From: Sipunculus nudus
Lineage: Eukaryota; Annelida; Sipuncula; Golfingiida; Sipunculidae
Assembly: GCA_026874595.1 (NCBI GenBank)
Contig: CM049310.1
Location: 44,237,058-44,301,057, forward strand
Direction: 5' to 3'
DNA: 64,000 bases
The position numbers and the translations under genes were made by a program. Shown here one piece after another: positions 10,371-23,100 of this stretch. Each line of letters starts with the position of its first letter. Position 1 is the first letter of the stretch. The notes below the pieces were generated by a model, which was not told the origin of the DNA, ran no database searches, and saw nothing but the letters and a program-made list of their open reading frames with translations.

Positions 10371-12537
10371 GTACCAGAGTAGCCAGAATACACAATACAG
10401 ATACACATTTCAACAATTCCGAATTAATGCATGAAACTATTTAAAGGATATGTTAGTGACCTGTATACAGCACGGTTTGTTGAATGATTATGAAGGTACC
10501 TATGGGAGAATTGAGATACGGGATTAATAGACCTAGATGTAAGGTTTATGGTGTGGAAGCTTATGTAAACGAGTACTTTTCTCTGAAAATGTGGACGACC
10601 AACATTTTTTGTAATATTCGAACCTTAATCTTCCCAAAAAAAACAAGGTTGTCAATTTGTCCTGTGGTGTTTTGTAATTTTTTATTTAAGAACCAAAATT
10701 ATGGTTCAGGTATCCGGTTTATAGTATGGGGAGCATATTTCACCGACAATTTTTGTTAAGTAGAAAGTGTCACCCAACTTTGGGCTTAACCGTTACAAAA
10801 AATATGGGGTTATTTTTTTTTAATGTTTATCAAGGTCAATTTTTATCTAAAAAGGTCAGTATGTATAGATATTTATTTTACAGGAAAATGTGAAACTGGC
10901 ACCTCAAAATAGTAAAGACCAACGTACCAGAGTAGACAGAATACACAATACAGATCACATTTCAACAATTCCGAATTTATGCATGAAACTATTTTAAGGA
11001 TATGTTAGTGACCTGTATACAGCACGGTCTGTTAAATGAGAATGAAGGTACCTGTGGGATAAAAGAGATAGGTGATTATTAGACCTTGTAATGTTAATGG
11101 TGTGGAAGCTTATGTAACCGAGTACTTTCTCTCTGTAAAATATGGACGACCGACATTTTTTGTAATATTCGAAACTTAATCTTTAAAAAAAAAACTAGGT
11201 TGTCAATTTGACCTGAGGTGTTTTGTCATTTTTGATTTAAGAACCAAAATTAAGGTTCAGGTATCCGGTTTATAGTATGGGGAGCATATGTCACCAACTA
11301 TTTTTGTTAAGTAGAAAGTGTCACCCAACTTTGGGCTTAACCGTTACAAAAAATATGGGGTTATTTTTTTTATGTTTATCAAGGTAAATTTTTATCTAAA
11401 AAGGTCAGTATGTATAGATATTTATTTTACAGGAAAATGTGAAACTGGCACCTCAAAATAGTACCAGAGTAGCCAGAATACACAATACAGATCACATTTC
11501 AACAATTCCTTATTAATGTATGAAACTATTTTAAGGATATGTTAGTTACCTGTATACAGCACCGTCTGTTAAATGAGAATGAATGTACCTGTGGGATAAA
11601 TGAGATAGGTGATTATTAGACCTTGTAATGTTAATGGTGTGGAAGCTTATGTAACCGAGTACTTTCTCTCTGTAAAATATGGACGACCGACATTTTTTGT
11701 AATATTCGAAACTTAATCTTTAAAAAAAAACTAGGTTGTCAATTTGTCCTGAGGTGTTTTGTCATTTTTGATTTAAGAACCAAAATTAAGGTTCAGGTAT
11801 CCGGTTTATAGTATGGGGAGCATATGTCACCAACTATTTTTGCTAAGTAGAAAGTGTCACCCAACTTTGGGCTTAACCGTTACAAAAAATATGGGGTTAT
11901 TTTTTTAATGTTTATCAAGGTAAATTTTTATCTAAAAAGGTCAGTATGTATAGATATTTATTTTACAGGAAAATGTGAAACTGGCACCTCAAAATAGTAC
12001 CAGAGTAGCCAGAATACACAATACAGATCACATTTCAACAATTCCTTATTAATGTATGAAACTATTTTAAGGATATGTTAGTGACCTGTATACAGCACCG
12101 TCTGTTAAATGAGAATGAATGTACCTGTGGGATAAATGAGATATGTGATTATTAGACCTTGTAATGTAAATGGTGTGGAAGCTTATGTAACCAAGTACTT
12201 TTTCTCTGTAAAATGTGGACGACCGACATTTTTTGTAATATTCGAAACTTAATCTTTAAAAAAAAAACTAGGTTGTCAATTTGTCCTGAGGTGTTTTGTC
12301 ATTTTTGATTTAAGAACCAAAATTAAGGTTCAGGTATCCGGTTTATAGTATGGGGAGCATATGTCACCGACTATTTTTGCCAAGTAGAAAGTGTCACCCA
12401 ACTTTGGGCTTAACCGTTACAAAAAATATGGGGTTATTTTTTTAATGTTTATCAAGGTAAATTTTTATCTAAAAAGGTCAGTATGTATAGATATTTATTT
12501 TACAGGAAAATGTGAAACTGGCACCTCAAAATAATAA
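10371..12537 (+). repeat. Tandem satellite, four ~540-bp units
   Basis: Units start at GTACCAGAGTAG at 10371, 10924, 11461 and 11997 (periods 553, 537 and 536) and end near 12537. Landmarks recur in each: ACACAATACAGAT, GATATGTTAGT, GGTGTGGAAGCTTATGTAA, CTGTAAAATATGGACGACC, GGGCTTAACCGTTAC, and ATGTGAAACTGGCACCTC. Units 2-4 are much more alike than unit 1, which points to recent expansion. The 91-codon frame in unit 1 (10484-10759) is not maintained in the other units, so I do not call it coding. Confidence 0.95.
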
Positions 12538-12877
12538 AGATGACATATAAATCACAATACCTTAAACCAAACAAATTAAGACTTCAAAGCGCCAGAGTTC
12601 ATTCCAAAAATAGAGAGCACTCATGGAGCGCATACCTTCTCTTTCTATTGTTTATCCCCGCAGTACCGCTACGGGTTCCTAATGAATTGTAGGGAATGTT
12701 GGGCCACGAGCAAAGAAAGAAATGATAACATTGTGAGGCAGATAATTATTTTTTTGTGAACAAACAAATAGAATAATAGAAGAAATGAACCACATTGGCC
12801 GGAGCTTGAACCAGATCCTCATTCCAATTTTACTTATCCATCCAGATGTTTTAGCAATTGAAGGGGTAGGACGTATA

Positions 12878-13045
12878 TATACGTAGCCCAGTGGTTAGGC
12901 GACCTCGAAACTGGAGGTCACCGTCGAACCCCGCCTTTGCCTCAATTGCATAATGGTAAAATATCGTTAGAACCTCAGATATTTGGTCTGTCTTAACGAC
13001 AGGTTGGGTCATGCTTTTTGGTTTTAGCGGAATTAATAAAGTGTC
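12878..13045 (+). mobile_element. tRNA-derived SINE
   Basis: A pol III type A box (GTAGCCCAGTGGTTAGGC, 12883-12900) is followed about 20 bp later by a B box-like CCGTCGAACCCC (12921-12932), then an unrelated body ending near AATAAAGTGTCAC. There is no cloverleaf-complete tRNA, so it is a SINE rather than a tRNA gene. It is a different family from the SINE at 38605. Confidence 0.6.
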
Positions 13046-14219
13046 ACAATTTTTAAACAAAATTTACGAAGACCGGATTGGCTTATTATGTCCCTACACT
13101 ATTCCTGGCCATGAAGGGAGCAATAAGACAGAACCTGCCGTTCGGAGACTACTGTAACAGTGAATTTTAGTGGTTTTGTTCAGTTTAAATCACCATCTCG
13201 CCCTTGTAAACTCTCGTAACTAATCAATACATGAAGTTCAGAATCCCCACAACCTATCAGCATGAAGCGTAGTAATTCATATCCGGACGTCATTTCCTGC
13301 CAAAGATAACCTGTCTGGAACACTCCAAGATTGAAAATAAAGATTAAATAAGTGTCCGTCATCCCCCTCCACCCACCCTTAAGAAAAAATGACGTCACTA
13401 GAAGTGCCATATTACTGAACCACGTGCCCTCGTTCCTGGAAATACACGTCCATCTGATTATTGAATATTGGTTAGCAATTGTCGGAGCTCGGGCACTCCC
13501 AGAGAGCGGTTCACGTTTCGGACGGGAGTCCATTTTCCGTTCCCTTCCTTTGGTTGTGTCAATCATTTAAGTGTGCTTTATTCTAATTCTTGGTCTCCTT
13601 AAATTACCAAATCAAATCAATTTATGTCTTCTCTGTTTCAGAAAAACACTTTTATTTCATGAAAAAAAAGAATGATACTATTTCTGGAACATTCCCGCAC
13701 AGCCATTTTCTGCAATTTTCTTCAGATTTTTAAACAGAATATATATAGTTGAACAGCATTCAGAGAGCGCATATTCCCGCCAAGACTATATAATTATAGA
13801 TTTAAAAATTCCATATAAAAGTACCATTCACAGAACCGTCGCATATATTTGTATTCTCCCTGTCACGATTTTGTCTCGAATGGAAATTTGACAACCCCCC
13901 CCCCAAAAAAAAAAATAAATAAATAAAAATTATAAGTATAATTAGTTTCAAGTCAGAATGAGCGGGAGTTCATAAATACGTATTAAACTAGCCGTGAACA
14001 CACGACTCAGTGGAATATTTATATTTGACTGGTAACGCTGGTTGTAGACTCTCTTATATACTCTCTTATATATAAGGGGGTCTAAATGACTTTTCTTTTT
14101 GTTTTAACGAGACATTTGGAGATTAATACTTAGTCAAGAAAAAGCCACGCACATTAGAAACAGTCTGGCAGCAATTTTGATTTAGAGCGAACTTTTTCAT
14201 TTTGAAAACCTATGGGGCC
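13046..14219. other. Intergenic DNA without a supported gene
   Basis: Includes a long but featureless open frame on the - strand (13180-13566), a C9/A-rich low-complexity tract near 13894-13926, and a small TATATACTCTCTTATATA duplication near 14055. Confidence 0.35.
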
Positions 14220-14420
14220 TTGAAAGTCGAGTAGTAACACAGCTGGCCCATCCAAGTTCTATTCCCGGCCTTGCCATGAGATTAGGTCGCATTGCCCCAT
14301 CAAAGGTCGACTGTTTTCTCTGGTTCCTTCCTCACCTCTACGTACTATTGAACGCCACCATCGGGCAAAGGAGAGTGTGCTTCGCATTAATTATACCTCT
14401 GTTTAGACAATCAATTTAAA
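14220..14420 (+). mobile_element. Degenerate SINE-like element
   Basis: ACACAGCTGGCCCATCC, then AGTTCTATTCCCGGCCTTGCC (a B box-like GTTCNATTCCCGG), then GAGATTAGGTCG, TGTTTTCTCTGGTTCC and CGCCACCATCGGGCAAAGGA resembles the body of tRNA-derived SINEs common in bivalves. The A box is poor, so the head is decayed. Confidence 0.45.
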
Positions 14421-16065
14421 ACATACAAGTACTACTAGCGCAGACCTCCCCAAGGCAGCTCATTCCCTCATGTGACATTGAAAAAAATGTAGCATTTTCT
14501 TGAAAAACAATTCTTAGATCCATATGGTTATCCGGATCACCCCCACAATTTAATCAAATGTTCCTTGTATCTTGATATCCTTTAAAAGTTATCAAAATTT
14601 GTTACTTACATTTTGAGTAATGTTGCTAAAAGACAAACAAAAGGACAGACAAACCAACGCCGGTAAAACTTAACCTCCTTGACGGAAGTTATAAAGTTTA
14701 AATTTCTAGTCAGGTACAGTATGCCAGCTTTAAGCGGCGAGTCGACACAGGAAGCGATAGTCGACCGATAATGTACCCCCTGAATTAAAAATCGTTTAGT
14801 GTGAGACTCAATTTTGTAGGGCTTTGCGCAGAAAATCACCATCGCCAAAGAGTCTGGTTTGTCAAAGAATCGGCCAGTTTTGTCGAGCGATAAGTAAAAT
14901 TGTGTAGTGAGCTCAAGGGACAAAATCAACAACCAGAGATCAGAGAGGCAGCTCAAGATTTCAAGCCGGAAGCCCAGTACTTAATTTTATCAGCCGTTTA
15001 CCAGAGTTGATTATATTCCAGCATGACTGGTTACGTGTCTATGTGGTATCAATATCATTGATAATAACAAGTAAGTAGCGGATTGATGCTGAGGATACTA
15101 TTCTAAGTTAATTGGACAATCCCGTACGCGAAAATATTCAACAGCCGAAAAGTAAACTTACAAACTGGGATGGGTTAAGCGCAAATAGTGCTTGACACGT
15201 AACATGATGCAACCTCTGAATATAAGAAAACGATTATAATTGTGAAAAAGGAAAAATAATAAACCCCATCAAGCGATGCTTTGTTTGCTTTAAAATGGGT
15301 TCACTTAAAACTGAGTATATATTCTACATAATAGTTACGATTCAATGTAAAGTTATTACCTTTATTACCTTAAATCATTTAAAACTTTCAAAGCAAAAGG
15401 ATGATGGTATTTTATTGTATAAAAAAACCTTAAGTATATGGGTATCAAGCAACAATCAGCTTACAGTCTGACCGTTCCAATTTTTGAGTAAAACCATTAA
15501 ATGAAGTGAAATCTGCTTCCATCGTAGCCTTAGCAAAGTCTGAGGTTGGCGTGTGTGGGGGGGGGGGGGGGGGGAGTAAATGCTTTGTCAGAGCAAAGCT
15601 TAAAGAGGGGGTGTTGCCCCTGGAGTGGTGTGGGTAATGGAATCCCCCTCCAACAGTGTGGAAATTTTTCAAAACATATTTATGTAGGTATTTATCTTAA
15701 AATATAAGCTCTAAATGATAACCACCAGTCAAATTGAACTTTCTCGCGAATAATGCATTTTTTTTGCCTAAGAATTCTCAGATCTCAGGAAGGAGGGGGG
15801 CAGCCCTCCCCGCCCTCGGAGGCTACGGTACTGTACGCCATGTGGAAATTAGCATCCCAATTTATTTTACATGTTTCAGAAATTCATATTTTGTCAGGGA
15901 AAATGTCCTCATAAAACATATAAATGACACGTTTTGTAGTTGTATATATTTATATATATCAGTTGAGGAAATTAATGAAAGATGACGTCTTTCTGTAGAC
16001 TAATGTAGTTTAATAACCCGAGCTTTTGTATAATACAGTACCCTTCAACCAGTAGTACTAAAGGA
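14421..16065. other. Intergenic DNA; poly-G tract
   Basis: No convincing exon. A run of 18 G at 15557-15574 is the main feature. The - strand frame at 14606-14956 has no family character. Confidence 0.35.
15557..15574 (+). repeat. Homopolymer G18
   Basis: Uninterrupted run of G. It is prone to length variation and could fold as a G-quadruplex. Confidence 0.95.
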
Positions 16066-16532
16066 TAGGGCTGTATTAACATGGCGATATATCGATGCAT
16101 ATCTATACGAAACATCGATACCTTTACCGATACGTACCGATGAAACATAAACTGCTAACATATATAGATACAAGTCACACAACCCTAATTAAAAACTATA
16201 ATCTGTTTTATTTTTAAGGCTAACGATGCTTTTTATTTATTATATTGACCTTTAGAGATTGAAACAAGATCACGTATTATCGTATAATCGACAGGATGAG
16301 GAATGTGTATACAGTTTTTGGTGCTTCCATGACGGCGCGTGTGAGCGATGATAGACTAATATATCACTGTCGTTTTTTATTTGTTTAGAAAAAAAAACTT
16401 TATCCACACAGCTTTTAATCAGAAATGATACACAAAGAAAAATAAAGCGTTTCGTCAATAGGTATCGGGTATCGCTTTAAGTATATCGCAATACGTAGCG
16501 TACTTTAATGGGTTGACCGATACCCAGCCCTA
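16066..16532. mobile_element. hAT-type MITE (TAGGGCTG...CAGCCCTA)
   Basis: The ends are inverted: TAGGGCTG at the left and CAGCCCTA at the right. Both ends then run into GATA/ATCG-rich sequence (GCGATATATCGATGC at the left, GGGTATCGGTCAACCC read inward from the right). This is the form of non-autonomous hAT elements with TAGGGCTGGGTATCG-type ends. No clean target duplication is visible. Confidence 0.55.
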
Positions 16533-16919
16533 CTATTCGATTATAAGAATGTTTAATTGGGCCATTTAGAAATCTAAATATTCTAATACTATGTGTGTGC
16601 GTTTTTTAAATCGTGATTCGGCTAACTAGAAGCCTTATCCGGCCTACCTCCTGATTAAACGAACTACGCCGGAAATGACATGGTTAGAATTAATCTCTAG
16701 GTAAATGTGATATATCAGGTATATAATTTTAACTTTGTGATTAGATGGTACTTTATGTTTCGACTTTCATGTTGTTTTAAATAATGACTTTTCCACGTAG
16801 TTTGTATAAAATAGGCCTGTGTGATCTATTTTTACAAGACCTGTCCGGATGTCAAGCAAAACTTCCTGGGTCGAACGGTTACGATTTGTGCCACTGTTGT
16901 TCACACAGTCCAAATGCAA

Positions 16920-17745
16920 GACCGGTTAAAGGCTAATGGAGTCCAAGTTTAAGTCCCAGTCTTGAGTTTCGAGTCCAAGTCCAGCTTTTCCGAGTCAATT
17001 TTTTCTTGAAAATCGAGTCAAGGTTCGAGTCCGAGTCCGACCAAAAGTATCCTCTTTCCTTATAATCACTTCACAACAAGACTAGGGGGTATTGATAAGG
17101 ACTTTTTTGATGGTTCACACTTTTTCAACCTTAAAAAAAAAGTAATCTGGAGCTTTTGACATATATTAAGAAATCTGAAAAGATGAGTTTATATTATATT
17201 TTCATTGAATCTTAATTAAAAATAAGGCTTTAAAATAAAGCTCAAAATACAAAACATCCTCGATTCAGAGGATTTCTCTCATGTTTGATGATAAATGAAG
17301 AAAAATTGATGCCGAATAGTAAGTCTAAATATTACTGCATTCTCAAGGCGTAATGAATGAGTAACACATATATCTGAAAAACAAGTATCTTACACATGGT
17401 TATCTTAAAGCAATCAGTTACGGCTAAGCAAGACAACGGTGGATACTGGCACTGTATATGGTCGAAGCTAAGGGTAGGTCTAAAAGTCTAAAACATGCAG
17501 TAGAATGTCTGACTATTGTTATGATCTTTTGTAACAATATACTTAAATATGTGTTGATAGTGTGTTTCCCAACATGTTCTTCAGAATATGCGTCGGAGGG
17601 CTTTTTACACTGGACTCGTGTTGGAATCGGCCTAATTATTCGACCTCCGAATCCGAGTACAGGTGGGATTTCCTGAAAAAAGTGGACTCGATTCCTGACT
17701 CGTGTTCAAATCCGGATTCGAGTCCTACATCACTGATTAGTGCCC
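16920..17745. repeat. Element with GAGTCC-rich ends
   Basis: The left part (16936-17040) repeats GAGTC-type words (GAGTTTCGAGTCCAAGTCCAG, GGTTCGAGTCCGAGTCCGAC). The right part (17612-17740) carries the opposite orientation (TGGACTCG, GTGGACTCGATTCCTGACTC) and ends GATTCGAGTCCTACATCACT. This layout suggests a MITE with subterminal inverted repeats. A related scrap is at 44755-44800. The boundaries are uncertain. Confidence 0.4.
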
Positions 17746-19083
17746 TGCAAACGGCCGGATGGTGGGACGTACGGCCTGATCGAAGCATTCTAGATGTCCT
17801 AGACATTCCCGATACGATAAGTTGAAGATTAAACCATGATAAAATCCTGTTTGAGAAGACGAAAAGACATCGGCAAAATCCGTGCGATTTTTTTAGGATA
17901 AGCTGATGCAGAGCAGTCGAACAGTTAACTTAATGTCACAGTCCTGACAGTATCAAAATTATATTATTAATTAGGTAAATATCTCAACCAAGGCAAAGAC
18001 TACATTAAGATACGTGTGAGAAGAAATCTTGAATTGGACGAGAAATTCGCTCGTTGTTGTCGCCAAAAAAAATCCTCTGTACAGTGCAACATCTATCAAA
18101 GCAAGGTAACGCGTTATCTCATGTATTTCATCCTTGAGGGCTGTGAAGCGATATAAGTTAACTTAGAAAATCAATCTCTCGAGAGAAGAATTATACCTAG
18201 AAAGTCATATCCAAGAAATTCCTTTAAGTAGTGTCCATTTTATATTAACTCAAACCCTTCTGAAGCCAATAGGAAACACACACACACACACACACAAATT
18301 ATTCTACCGACTACGGGAATTAAACAAAATGATTTTTTTCCCTTCTTTTTTTTTCTATTCTTCATCTGTCAATACACAATACATGGAATTTGGCCAGCTT
18401 ACCAAAAAATTACAAAAAAAAATTCTTGAAATGGTGTGTATAATCAATAATAAGTTTAGTGTATTTTCCAAACCTTTAAGAATTCTTTCGGGGAATTTGT
18501 GCCATGAATAAAAAATGGCAATATCATCAAGAACTTAGTTTTCATTTACAAACAAAAAATTGATCCATGAAAAATGGGAGGGGCGAATTCGTAAATCAAC
18601 TTTTTGTAAAGCCTTTTGTACGGTCTTCGGTATTAAGAGGAGGCTATACTTGCGATCGCTCGGTGTTTGTGAAATCTGGTGTTTGTGTTATATTTTACAT
18701 GCAGAAACAAAGACTTTGATATCTTGTCCGTTTTTTTTTTGTACGTAGGACGTGCGTTCATTAGAAACGTAATTGTTAAAGCAACATTGTATAATCTCTG
18801 GAACAATGATCACATAAATACTCGTACAATATATTGGACATACATTTTCAGCATTACCAAAAGTCGTAATGATATGGATGCTGAGACCAGACTGATCAAT
18901 AATTGCTTTTCTTATAATTTTTATCTGTTATTTTATCTGTTCTTGTTTTGTACCACTTTTGCACGAATCCGCCATGCTAATGCAATTCATAATAAAATAA
19001 ATATAACTACCTTCAAGATAAGTCAAGTGTGATCACACTGTCACCTGTTTACCGTGGCCTCACTAATGGGTTCACTGATAACT
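17746..19083. other. Intergenic DNA upstream of the sphingomyelinase gene
   Basis: AT-rich with a (CA)n run at 18279-18296. No exon recognised. Confidence 0.35.
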
Positions 19084-19093
19084 GCTATAAATA
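19084..19093 (+). promoter_or_regulatory. Possible TATA box of the sphingomyelinase gene
   Basis: CTATAAATA lies about 160 bp upstream of the start codon at 19251. Transcription would begin about 30 bp downstream, giving a 5' UTR of roughly 130 bases. Position and consensus support it. An upstream non-coding exon would refute it. Confidence 0.35.
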
Positions 19094-19250
19094 TGCCAGG
19101 ACGTGTGGGAAATTTTAATATGGTGGTACCGAACCTCGTTCATATCGGACACATTAGATCAGTAAGATAACAGCTAGTGGGAACGCCAAAATCTGCTCAA
19201 TCTGTACAGAAGGAGTCCAACCCGCGAATCTGTGGGAAGACGTTGGTAAG

Positions 19251-19511
19251 ATGAGATTTTTCTTGATTTCACTGGCATATTTGGCATTTTGTCACCACGG
19301 TGACGCCCGGAGCGTTCTGGTAGGTGATACGTTTGATGAGGAAGGCGTCGTACCTCGGATTTTTGCCGACTTCGCGGACGACTGGCGTCCCCTATCGACA
19401 GTGATCTCTCAGAAGGAGTGGGACGACCAGATACGTCAGGAACAATACTTAGAGCGACTCGAAGATCTCGCCCAAGTCCCACGAGATCAAGCTACATGCG
19501 ATGTTTGTCAG
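19251..19511 (+). CDS. SMPD1: SMPD1-like exon 1 (signal peptide, start of saposin region)
   Basis: The ATG opens a hydrophobic leader (MRFFLISLAYLAF), followed by an acidic linker, and ends at CDVCQ in phase 0 before a GTGATG donor. An A at -3 supports the start. Confidence 0.88.
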
Positions 19512-20076
19512 GTGATGATTTAATTTTGCTTTTAAACTTTAAATTGGTGAAGTTTGACGTTTATCAGTGTAGATATTTAATATAGAGAGAAATGTCTTGT
19601 ACAGTAAAAACTCTTGATGATTGGAGCATAAACATGCGCCCGAGGGCTTGGTGCATGAGGGCGTGTTTTCTGCCATCACCAAGAATCAATAAATGTTGGA
19701 ACATGAATTAATATTATCACACTTATCACAGTTAAGATTAGCACAGCAATATCAGCTTAAGGCTTTATAGATATCCCTGTTGTTCACAAACCATTCAAGG
19801 TGAATTTGGCTGCTTAGTGAATAATACATTTACCAGGTTTTTTTTAACTGCCACTTTGTAATTTAAAGTTATCCACTCTAAAATTATATTATATTACATA
19901 ATACATATATACAATATGTGTGTGTGTCACAGGGTGAGAAATGACTGATGGGCCGATCGTGGAATGGAACCCACACGGCAAGCACAGGAGTCCCGCTTCC
20001 CTAGAAAAGCAAGCTTTTTTTGGCAAGGAAGTTGGATCGCCTTTATTTATGTGCACCGTGACACATATATACATTA

Positions 20077-20172
<96 letters not shown>

Positions 20173-23100
20173 TCTTGTTAGTTGCTAGCGGACATGGTGA
20201 ACGATGCCGTTGCTGAGGGAGATACCTGGGCGGACTGGGAGGATTTTTACATTGATGTGTGTAGGGAGTTGCTCAACCAGGAAGACCCGCGGTCTACCGT
20301 GATCTGTCCCGGCATTGTCCGCCTCCAAGGACCACACGTACGTAAACCATTCACACGCCCAATAACAAGACGTAGCCCTGCCATGGAAAACAGTCCTGTC
20401 CAACTGACAATGATGAAGGGTACCGTAGCATTCATATTTCGGTAGAGATAGAGTGAGATGTGAACAGATGGCAATAGAATGCAAAAAAAAAAAAAAAAAA
20501 AAAAATCTAGATCACATTACGCATACAACCGACCTGGTTAAGTGGTTATATACATTTGTGCAGTGTATGCATCTTTTCTAGTTTGGCAACATATTTGAAA
20601 AGGACTATCAACTGTGTCACAGAAAGCTACCCATAGCAGAAAATAAGACCGCTCTAGCATAAAGAGTGGCCGAATTATAATTTATAAGCAGCTGCTCGAT
20701 CTCTCGTTTTTTCTGGTTTTACGGCAACGGTTGCGAGATTTTTCTGTACTTGACATAGCGTCCCTGAAAGTGTATCAAATGCTTATCAAATGCTAACCAA
20801 AGCAGAAAACTAGGACTCTCAAGCTAACTACTTTAAAGTGACCGAGGCATAACCATTTACGCACAATCTCGCTTATTCTCGTTTGACGCTAAACGAAGCG
20901 AGAGAGACACTTGCAACTTTATCACTTAGAGCTTATTAAATCAAACCAGACAACCAAACCTGTCAAGCATAAAAAGTTGTAGAAATATTAAAAGGAAGTC
21001 TTTCCTTGCCACGCATGATACAATGACCAAACAGACATGATAAAAACGACGATCGGACTGTCACTGGAGACTATATTACTGGCGATTAACCCAGATTATA
21101 ATTCCTAACCTAGGTTGATGTTGATACTAGATATTTGATAGACACATGCATCCTTTCTCGGTTTCTTTGTTATACTACCTTGCCCTATTAATATTAAATG
21201 TTTGTAATATTGTTTTTTTTGGCAGGTATGGGGTGTGTTTGCCGAGAGGAACGTATCTACTAACTTTGCATGCCTGACTCTAAACTCCTGCGCCCCTGAA
21301 CACATTGAACCACCCCCTAAGGACCAAGAGAATGCAAAAGTGACGTCACATCGTCTCCCGGAAAAGAAGTATGTCCCAGACGAGACACTCCACGACCTTA
21401 GCAATGCTATCAGAGTTCTACAGTTCACGGACGTCCATGTGGACCACCAGTACTTTGAGGTAGGAAAAAGATAAAACTAAAAGAAACAATGATACTCTTT
21501 GTCCAAGGCAAAGAAAAGACATTGGTTTATTTGACTTAGCTATAAGATCCTATCATAGGGCCAGCTTAAAGGTTGACCAGTCTAGAAGACTAGACTGGTA
21601 CCCAGTGCTAATAACCAACCCAGAGTTTTGTGTTTGTCTTACCTATGCTGTTCACGTGACTTACATTATCTTCATACTTTAGCCGGCTTGTGAAACGAGG
21701 GTGTCACATGATCAGCCCACATTTTGTTAAATAACGTAACATTCGATTGTTGTGCATAACCTTTACTCTACCATTTGTGTTCTGATATTTTTCGGTCACG
21801 TGACTTGTCTGTAGTTAATTACATATCTTAAAAATGATAAATCAATTTTTCGTGCGATACATCCTAATGAAATCACTATCATTAAATAAAAAATGGGGCG
21901 GTCATAAAAATGCACGAAACAATTTTATAACAAAACATGGAACTGGCATTTGACTTTAAAACCTAGCCTTATTCATTTAAAATCTTTTTTTTTTATTTTT
22001 ACTGTAAACAAAATCCATAAATGATGTAATGTTAATAGACGACATAACTATCATTTTAAAACTCAAGTTAAAATTTCATATACTGCATAAAGGTAGTATA
22101 CGTCGACTGGGAATCTGTACTGTCAGAATTACCGTCAATTAACAGTTTCTGGGAAGGGAATTCAAGAAATGTTAGTTTTTTTTTTTTTTTTTATTTTTTT
22201 TTTTTTACAGGGCGCAGCAACTGACTGTGGTCTTCCCACGTGCTGTCGTTCTTACTGGCCAGGAACTGGGTCAGCCGGTCACTGGGGAGATTATGAGTGT
22301 AATACCCCTACCCGAACTGTGGAAGCCATCTTACAACACGCGAGGACACAGAACCCGGACTATGTCCTGTATACAGGTAAGGCTCTGTCGTCAAAGATCA
22401 AGAGAGGACACAGAACCCGGACTATGTCCTGTATACAGGTAAGGCTCTGTCGTCAAAGATCAAGAGAGGACACAGAACCCGGACTATGTCCTGTATACAG
22501 GTAAGACCCTGTCGTCCAACATCACGAGAGGACACAGAACCCTAACTACGTCCTGCTTACAGTTAAGATCATGTCGCCAAGCATCAAGAGAGGACACAGT
22601 ACCCGGACAACGTCCTGTATACAGGTAAGGTCCTGTCGTCAGACTTCATGTGAGGACACAGAACCCTTGCTACGTCCTGCATACAGGTAAGACCGTGAAT
22701 GCATGAGTCGTAAGGCATCATACGATGGAATGTTCGGCATTGATCTTCCATCCTGTTGCATTGATATCGATGTAAACAACCGATTATCTTAACATTAGGC
22801 TACGAATGATGAATTAACACAAAAGAATACACCTGAACTCACAACCCAAACTGAAAAACGTCTCTCTGGCAATATCCTGTATCGCGGACAAGTCAGCGCT
22901 CGTCCAGTAACACGTGCGAGCCGGCCATGCTTGTGTTCAAGCATGCAGAGGGGTGTACTAATATGCTGACTTGAAACAACATTTTTCACTCATATAGTAG
23001 GTCCTGTATAGGGACTTTGACGCTTATAGACTGGGTGTAGACACTTATGCCAGAGGGTCGAAATGGCGCTAGACAAACCCAAGAAGAGTTGCCTTGATTT

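Noticed and set aside
12883-12932. tRNA gene candidate (A and B boxes)
   Set aside because: The 3' half does not complete a cloverleaf or acceptor stem. The layout is that of a tRNA-derived SINE.
13180-13566. 128-codon open frame on the - strand
   Set aside because: No recognisable domain, no splice context, and no support on either side. Chance frame of the size expected in 64 kb.
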